From: Oehlia diaphana
Taxonomy: Eukaryota; Glomeromycota; Glomeromycetes; Glomerales; Glomeraceae
NCBI GenBank assembly: GCA_003833135.1
Contig: QZLH01000055.1
Location: 81,252-94,305 of the forward strand
Length of the DNA stretch: 13,054 bases
Direction of reading: 5' to 3'
Positions within the stretch are counted from its first letter, which is position 1; each line of letters opens with the position of its first letter. Both the position numbers and the translations under genes were made by a program. Shown here piece after piece: positions 7,237-13,054 of this stretch. The notes beneath the pieces were generated by a model. That model did not search any database, was not told where the DNA came from, and was given only the letters and a program-made list of their open reading frames with translations.

Positions 7237-8421
7237 TTATAATTTACTACTAGAAGGTTTAACTAAAGAACCACCATCAACAGAAATAGTAGCACCATTA
7301 GTAAAAGCACCAGCTTTACTAGATAAATAAATAGCAGTGCCAGCAATATCTTCAGGTGCACCAATTCTACCCAAAGGTACATTTGATCTAATAATTTCAC
7401 CATAATCGTTTAATGTTTTAGCCATCATCTTTGATTCATAGGGTCCAGGTGCAATATTATTAAATGTAATTTGACGATTTGATAAGTGTCCTGCCATTAC
7501 CCTTGTTAAATGATGTAATGCTGCTTTTGAAGTTGGATATGCGTAAGTCTCCAAGAATGGTGTATATATACCATCAACTGATCCAATATTAATTACTCTA
7601 GCTGGATCCTTTGATGATGCTGCTTTCTCAAGTAATGGTAAACATCTAAATTTTAAAAATCAATCAATGAATTTATTTATAAAATCTTGAAATTATACGA
7701 ATTTGAGTCAAAACTTACGCTTGTGTTAAACTGAAAATCCTTTTAACATTCAAGTTCATAACTTTCTAAAAAAAAAACAAAAAAATCATCCATCAAAATC
7801 AAGTTTTTTTTTTTTTTAATAAAAAGAAAAAACTTTTTTTTTTCATATAATAACCTCAAACGCTTCATCTGGATAAGAATCAAACGGAGCACCCCAATTT
7901 GCACCAGCATTATTGATTAAAACATGCAACTCTATTGTATATAATAATATATTATTAACTTGAAAAAAATTATCATCATAATTCAATAAGGTTAATAACT
8001 TACTTCCTTCACGTTTTTCAATCTCACCAGCTAATCTTTTGACTTCACTTAAATTTTGTATATCTGCTGGTATACTAAAAGCTTTCCCTGGACCTGATAT
8101 GATAAAAAGATTAATTTGTATTTTTTGTAATTGATTTAAAAAATTTTGTGAATCGTACCTTTATCAGATAATTTTTTAGCAACTTTATCACAAACATCTT
8201 TGTTTCTTGAAGAAATATAAACTTTTGCTCCATTAGCAACGAATCCTGTTGCTATCATAAGTCCAATCCTAATTAAAGTTTATTTATATATATAAATCTA
8301 TATTTTTTAGTTAAAAAAAAAAAACTAATATCATATTTTCAGTATAAATATTTCACCCTCTTGATCCTCCTGTAATCAATACAATTTTATCTTTGACACC
8401 AAAAAGCGAATTCAAATCCAT
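7237..8421 (-). CDS. Short-chain dehydrogenase/reductase with PTS1 (peroxisomal)
   Basis: A classical NAD(P)-dependent SDR of 265 aa. Exons (minus): 8421-8357, 8268-8159, 8093-8004, 7931-7855, 7765-7719, 7645-7237. All five introns are GT-AG (65-89 nt). The Rossmann motif TGGSRGIG is at 17-24 and NNAG at 95-98. The catalytic tetrad is N120, S152 (in NIGSVDG), Y166 and K170 (YPTSK). APGP follows, then GRIGAPEDIAG and a C-terminal ISVDGG. The overall pattern, with 14 residues between S and Y, resembles bacterial RhlG and FabG-like 3-oxoacyl reductases. The substrate cannot be set from sequence. The last three residues are SKL, a canonical peroxisomal targeting signal. It is unlikely to be 2,4-dienoyl-CoA reductase, since the classical YxxxK is intact. 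Convergent with the EcsC-like gene. Confidence 0.92.
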
Positions 8422-9670
8422 TTTTTTTTTCGTAAAAATGTAAAAATTTTAAATTAATAGGAGGGATTCTTGAATCTTGACCACCCCTACCCCTAGACAA
8501 TACAACATGTTTGATGATCAGGTGATCAAAAAAATAATGACCAATCAAACCCAATTTTATTTTATCAAGAACCAATAATTTACTTGAATCACGCGAAATT
8601 ACGTTATAAAGTCTAAAACGGTTTAATTTTTTGTGGTATCCTTGCCAAGAAATTTTGCAAATCAACGATTCCTAATTCTACTAGTTCGATCATCATTATC
8701 GAGATTAATCTGTACATATTATGGAAAGTGTTGAAATATAAGGCATAGTTTCGGAAAAGGCAATCTTGTACTATTTCTGGTAAGTGGGTAACCAATCCTC
8801 AATGCTACGAATTTTTTAAAATTTACGTGTCATGAACGAAGCAGTTAATAAAGTTAACTGATATATGACTGCGAACGTGACAATATGATGAACTATAAAA
8901 ACAGGGTTTTGTTTCCTTGACTAGTTGACTCGGTAAAATTTGTTCATCATTTCTCAATATAGAATTTATAATAAAAGTAACGACACATAACGTCATTGTC
9001 AGCAAAAAATTTTGGATGTTCTTTTGGAGAATTAACTCCTAATTTTCATTTCATTGAGACAATAAAAAAAATTTTTTTAACGCCACAATTTGCCACGCTG
9101 ACTAAGGAACATAATTTCAGCCTAAATTTTTGGGTAACAGAAAGAGAATTTTGTAACAAAAGACATATACAGTATATTAATGCAGTTAACTGTTAAATTT
9201 ATTTATAATTACCAACTTAAATTTTTTAAGATTAACGTACTAACAGTACATGCTCTAATTGCTCTATGTTGGTAAATTTTTTGATGCATATTGTAATAAT
9301 CATAATGAATTGAATTTATGAATTATAATTTTTTATCGATTCTTTTTATGGAGTTTAGTTTCTCTTTTTTTTATTATTTTCTCCGAGTAAAAAAAAATCA
9401 TATTCTAAAGTTTCAAACAATTTTGTCATACTTACTGCGCCATAATTAACATAATTAAGTCATATTAAAACGCATGCAATCATTTAATTGGTATCAATTT
9501 TTTTTGCCAAGAAATCTCTTTACAGGTAAATAAATAATCATTGCTTCCATTTTGATGTTTAAAATTTAAATTTTATTTTTATGTTTTTGAAAATATATAT
9601 AATTGTTATATATCGTACATATACTGTATATATCAATATATACTGCATATATAAAATATACTGATATGAA

Positions 9671-9684
9671 TATATATATATATA

Positions 9685-9719
<35 letters not shown>
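9671..9719. repeat. (TA)n microsatellite
   Basis: Nearly uninterrupted TA dinucleotides with two small breaks, flanked by TATA-rich sequence. The long minus-strand frames across it encode only alternating Tyr/Ile and are artefacts. Confidence 0.9.
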
Positions 9720-9722
<3 letters not shown>

Positions 9723-9857
9723 TAATAAAATACAAGATAATAAATAATATATTACATTTAAAATATGAAATAAATGGCATAATGAATGATATAATGTAAG
9801 AAGAAGAAAATAAACAACCAGCAATTTTCATGAATTATTTTGAGAGTGAGGTAGGTT

Positions 9858-9884
9858 AAAAAAAAAAGAAAAGAAAAGAAAAGA
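9858..9884. repeat. AAAAG pentanucleotide repeat
   Basis: An A run followed by four AAAAG-type units. A simple sequence repeat downstream (3') of the F-box gene. Confidence 0.8.
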
Positions 9885-10142
9885 ATGTGATATTATTATT
9901 ATTATTGTGTTATAATGAATGAATGATTATTAAAAGTTAGATACATCAGACATAAATTAGTATAATTAAAAACTTTTGTTGAAAACCGTTCAAAAAATCT
10001 ATTAATTAAAAAAAAAATTCTATCTATAATGATAATGTCTATAATTTTTATATACAAAAAAAAAAAAGTTTGATGAATTATTATTATTATTATTATTTAT
10101 AATGAATATACTAATATTATGTTATAATATCTGATGATAAAA

Positions 10143-11180
10143 TTAACTTCTTGCACCCCATTTAAATTTTCTTCTGAAATAAGATGAATGATGATCTTGT
10201 TGTTCTTGATGACTCATTTGACGTTCTAATAAACGCCTATTTCTCATATTATTATGATCATTCATAAATTCAATTGAAATATAATCATCTTCTAATACTT
10301 CATCGAAATCGATTATCCTTTGTTTTTGCTTATTGATTGATGGAGATGGAGATGGAGATTTTTTCTTATGTAAATTCCTCTTTCTTAAATGTATTATGGT
10401 CATAATTATTTTATGTGCAATTGGTTCACTAGGATAAAAGAAACTTGGGCTACATTCAAAAGAAATTGGGGTTAACCAACGTTCACCACCACGAGTTTTA
10501 TTCACTGAAGGAGGAGGAGTATCAGTTATTGAATAAATGAATCTATAAGGAATTCTCAAATGAGAAGTACCATGACCTATACGATAAACATGTTGAACCT
10601 TATTTATAGTTTCTTCATGTGATTTTATGTTAAGAGACAAAGGTTTTTGTAAAAGATTGACTGCAACTTTTAAGGAATTATTAGGAGAAGTTGAAGAAGG
10701 AACTATTGTTATCGGAGTCGGAGTAGGAGACGGAGTAGTTGTTGCTGTTGTTGTTGCTGTTGTTGTTGAGGTCGTTTTAAAAGGAAGATGATTTTTATTG
10801 TTCAAACCTGAAATTGAAATTTTACTTAAAATAGGATTTCTAACCATGGGAGAATTAATAAATCTCATTGGTTGTTTTGATTTTGGTTTAAAGATAAATT
10901 TCCCAGTTTGTTCGTTATATTTACTAATTTCAAAGTGTATATAAGATTTCCATTTATATTCTTGTTCAAATGTTAACAATATACCAACATTTGGTTCTTT
11001 GAATTTATTGAATAACATTTTTGAACTAATTTGTTGGAATCGTTTACATACATTACAAACTTTTAATAAAGTTGGTATATCTAATTCTTTAAAGATTAAT
11101 AATAAAAGTTCTACTGGAAATTCATCTAAAGATGATATAGAACCTGAGATGGGGAATTTAGATCTCTTGGATTTTACCAT
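10143..11180 (-). CDS. F-box protein with Thr/Pro-rich linker
   Basis: A single-exon gene of 345 aa. Residues about 18-60 form an F-box (LDEFPVELLLLIFKELDIP, then LLKVCNVCKRFQQIS), the Skp1-binding module of SCF ubiquitin ligases, so the protein probably recruits targets for ubiquitination. Residues about 136-165 are a low-complexity Thr/Ala then Pro/Thr/Ser linker (TTTATTTPSPTPTP-like). A second low-complexity patch (SPSPSPS) lies near 277-284. Between them is a more ordered segment with HVYRIGHGTSHLRIPYRFIY and GERWLTPISFECSPSFFYPSEP. The C-terminus is charged and rich in Arg/His/Gln. I see no LRR, WD40 or Kelch repeats, so the substrate-binding part is unassigned. The ATG at 11180 is the first in frame and is followed by a basic stretch, KSKRSK. 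The low-complexity codons are simple repeats that may vary between isolates. Confidence 0.85.
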   Translation of the reverse strand: MVKSKRSKFPISGSISSLDEFPVELLLLIFKELDIPTLLKVCNVCKRFQQISSKMLFNKFKEPNVGILLTFEQEYKWKSYIHFEISKYNEQTGKFIFKPKSKQPMRFINSPMVRNPILSKISISGLNNKNHLPFKTTSTTTATTTATTTPSPTPTPITIVPSSTSPNNSLKVAVNLLQKPLSLNIKSHEETINKVQHVYRIGHGTSHLRIPYRFIYSITDTPPPSVNKTRGGERWLTPISFECSPSFFYPSEPIAHKIIMTIIHLRKRNLHKKKSPSPSPSINKQKQRIIDFDEVLEDDYISIEFMNDHNNMRNRRLLERQMSHQEQQDHHSSYFRRKFKWGARS

Positions 11181-11651
11181 GATTAAAAAAGAGAGAGTTT
11201 TAATTTGTATGAAATTAATTAAATAAAAATATGAAAGGGAGAAGAAAAAAAAAAAAGAAGAATTTAAGAGAAAAAAATTAAGTTTGTTATTTTTCTAGAT
11301 AAAGTACGTTGAGGATTTTGAATAAAAGAAAAAATATTTTATTATTTATATATATAAATAATTTTTTTTTAAAAAAAAAAGAGTAGAGAATATAAATAAA
11401 AATTTATATATATATATAAAAAAATCTAATCCTCAACGAATCGGATTTATTATTAATTTTTTAAAGAATATCTTGTCATCGTTTAAGAAGAAAAAAAAAA
11501 AATCTTTCGACGAAAAAAAAAATGCGTTTTATATATAAAAAAAAAAAAAAAATCTTTTGTACTTTTTGGGCTTATTTATTTATTTATTTATTTATTATAA
11601 TAAAAATTTTTTTTTAAAGCATTAAAAGTTAGCATATATAAAAAAAAAAAA

Positions 11652-11691
<40 letters not shown>

Positions 11692-11922
11692 TTTTTTTTT
11701 TTTTTATTATTGTAATATTTTTAAAAAAAATTTTCTTTTACTCTCTTTTTTGAGAAAAAAACTTAATTATCCTGAAAAATTCTTTCTCTTATTTCTTTTT
11801 TTCAGTATATTTATCAATAACATTATTCTCTTTTAACTTCCATTATTATTTTACAATCATTTTCATTTATTAACTTTATCTTTTTCCTTGTTACTGTTTA
11901 GTGTATCAATTTTTCTTTTGTC
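11181..11922. promoter_or_regulatory. Divergent intergenic region rich in A/T homopolymers
   Basis: This 742-bp region separates the divergent F-box and 11923 genes and should contain both promoters and 5' UTRs. It holds (TTTA)5 at 11572-11595, TATATA stretches near 11347 and 11406, and alternating pure A and pure T blocks at 11640-11705. A pyrimidine-rich stretch with TTTTTTTCAG (about 11796-11805) precedes the + gene and could be a 3' splice site of a 5' UTR intron. A/T blocks of this kind often mark nucleosome-depleted promoters; here that is inference. Confidence 0.4.
11640..11705. repeat. Alternating A and T homopolymer blocks
   Basis: Successive runs A-T-A-T of about 10, 26, 15 and 14 bases with no other bases between them. 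They can fold back on each other and are prone to sequencing and assembly error, so the exact lengths are unreliable. Confidence 0.8.
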
Positions 11923-12588
11923 ATGACAACATCTGAACAACAACAACCAGTTGAAAATAACAGTGATTTTGCTCCACCATCAACTTTAGAAAGTCGAGCT
12001 AGAGCTTTCAGAGAATTCCGCACTCGTGTGGCTCTCTTTAATGGTTTATTAACTACTGACCCAAAAGAACGTGCAAATGCATCTGATAGAATAACTCAAT
12101 TATTAAAGAATTTGGCAAAAGAATCTTATCCATCTGAAACAGCTGGAACTGTAATATCAACATCTGGTGACAGGGAAAATGTATCTGGTGTGTCTTCTCC
12201 ACTCAATAATGTGTTGGTCACTCCACTTTCATCATTATCTCCTTTTAATTCTCCGTTGTTCACTGATGGATCGGGTTCAGCATCTGCTTCTTCTTATGCT
12301 CCTTCTCCGAATATTCATCATTCACATGCAAATGAAGGTGTTGACAGTGAAAATTTTGGTTATGTAAATCAAATGGAATTTCAACGGAACGGGTTTCCGG
12401 ATGGACTAGCCAGTGATCATTCTCGAAGAAATTCCGCTGATGAAAATTCTCCTGATGATATTGAAAAATCTGAGGAAGAAAGGAAGGAATATCTTAGATT
12501 GCTTATTTTGGCAATGTTACGTATGTCTATCGATTGTCCCTTCTCCGATGTTAGAAATTCTTTTAATAGATGTTTAAAGAGACTTAGG
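11923..12588 (+). CDS. Unrecognised Ser-rich protein, 5' exon (3' part missing)
   Basis: From the ATG at 11923 the frame encodes 222 residues up to a strong donor, GTAAGA, at 12589 (phase 0). Without splicing it runs 8 more residues to TAG at 12613-12615 (230 aa). I prefer the spliced reading because the extra residues (VRFSFFSF) look intronic. Visible parts: a Gln/Asn-rich start; a basic/helical segment at 22-67 (ESRARAFREFRTRVALFNGL ... ITQLLKNLAKE); a disordered Ser/Pro-rich stretch at 75-135; RRNS at 168-171, a basophilic (PKA-type) kinase consensus; an acidic patch at 173-187; and a helix at 188-222 (YLRLLILAMLRMSIDCPFSD, then VRNSFNRCLKRLR). I do not recognise the family. Codon usage and G-rich first positions support real coding. 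Downstream exons probably lie beyond the contig end. Possible acceptors at 12836 and 12890 give only short, unconvincing continuations. Confidence 0.7.
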
Positions 12589-12947
12589 GTAAGATTTTCA
12601 TTCTTTTCATTCTAGAATTTATTTATTTGCCTATCAAAAGTTTGGAACTTCGTTAAAAACGTTAGAAAAAAAAAATAATAATAATAATTGATATTACTGC
12701 GCCACGATTCGTTGATTTATTATTAATAAAATGTTAATAAAAAAAAAAAGTAAGTTATCTAAAAAAATATTTATTTTCACATTTTTCTTTTATCTTAAAT
12801 TGAATTTGGTTTGTTTTGCTTTATTGTCAACTAGCAATTTACCTTTTTATCTTTAATATACCAAAAAAAGTGAAACCTTATTTCATTCAGTGTATACTAC
12901 GGAAAAAAAAATTTGAAATGGTTCTTATATATATATTATATATATAT

Positions 12948-12979
<32 letters not shown>

Positions 12980-12989
12980 AAAAAAAAAC

Positions 12990-13054
<65 letters not shown>
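12589..13054. other. Probable intron and contig end; AT repeats and A64
   Basis: Follows the donor at 12589. No exon with coding character is visible. Contents are an AAT repeat near 12676-12688, TTACTGCGCCA at 12694-12704, TATATA-rich sequence at 12926-12966, then A14-CC-A64 to the end. The window stops inside the A run (12991-13054), which suggests that assembly ended there and not that a biological boundary was reached. Confidence 0.55.

Larger units (their letters stand above)
8422..10142. other. Gene-poor interval
   Basis: The SDR promoter must lie at the left edge. Short frames at 8613-8795 (-), 8823-9005 (-) and 8996-9196 (+) have no recognised domain, no ATG in some cases and no partner exons that I could join. 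Two TGATCA palindromes lie at about 8516-8527. The motif TTACTGCGCCA occurs at 9432-9442 and again near the right end of the window. Simple repeats are (TA)n at 9671-9719, AAAAG units at 9858-9884 and ATT units at 10079-10096. Confidence 0.5.

Noticed and set aside
8613..9196. Three 60-66 aa frames (two minus, one plus)
   Set aside because: They start at TTG or without clear context, match no family I know, and could not be joined into a spliced gene.
9559..9831. Two overlapping minus-strand frames
   Set aside because: Most of each is the (TA)n microsatellite translated as alternating Tyr and Ile.
10999..11226. Plus-strand 75-aa frame
   Set aside because: It lies antisense to the F-box-coding end of the minus-strand gene.
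12167..12367. Plus-strand 66-aa frame
   Set aside because: A +1-frame shadow inside the 11923 coding exon.
12589..12615. 27-nt intron (GTAAGA...TTCATTCTAG) after the 11923 exon
   Set aside because: Much shorter than any other intron here (65 nt minimum), and the sequence after it shows no coding character.
1..13054. Possible CRISPR array, prophage, operon or bacterial defence system
   Set aside because: The DNA is nuclear eukaryotic: spliced genes, a pol III tRNA and no regularly spaced repeats with unique spacers.

Overview
The window is very AT-rich nuclear DNA from a eukaryote. It has long poly-A/poly-T tracts, short spliceosomal introns (mostly 65-95 nt), a eukaryotic tRNA-Ser with internal A and B boxes, and fungal-type genes (PP2A methylesterase, F-box protein, peroxisomal SDR). 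I infer an early-diverging fungus, most likely an arbuscular mycorrhizal species (Glomeromycotina, Rhizophagus-like). The evidence is composition, intron style and the probable minor-class intron, not a database match. Both ends are homopolymer runs (T70 near the left end, A64 at the right end), so the window looks like a whole contig that stopped in unassemblable tracts.

Layout. 1-1885: low-complexity AT-rich DNA with no gene recognised. 1886-2241 (-): a candidate small cysteine-rich coding region with an uncertain 5' end. 2660-2741 (+): tRNA-Ser(CGA). 3624-3878: a MITE-like element with perfect 19-bp inverted ends. 4224-5843 (-): seven-exon protein phosphatase methylesterase gene (PPE1/PPME1 type, 374 aa), with what looks like a U12-type AT-AC intron. 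6027-7184 (+): intronless gene for a secretory-pathway EcsC-like protein. 7237-8421 (-): six-exon short-chain dehydrogenase (265 aa) ending in SKL, a peroxisomal signal. 8422-10142: gene-poor. 10143-11180 (-): intronless F-box protein. 11923 onward (+): first exon of an unrecognised Ser-rich protein, which probably continues past the contig end.

The genes are independent eukaryotic transcription units, not an operon. The methylesterase and EcsC-like genes are divergent across a 183-bp intergenic stretch. The EcsC-like and SDR genes converge with only 52 bp between stop codons. The F-box gene and the 11923 gene are divergent across about 740 bp of homopolymer-rich DNA. Predicted roles cover phosphatase regulation (cytosol/nucleus), a secretory-pathway protein, peroxisomal redox chemistry and probable ubiquitin-ligase targeting. 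No pathway connects them. The points most worth following are the AT-AC intron, the overlooked cysteine-rich gene and the MITE.
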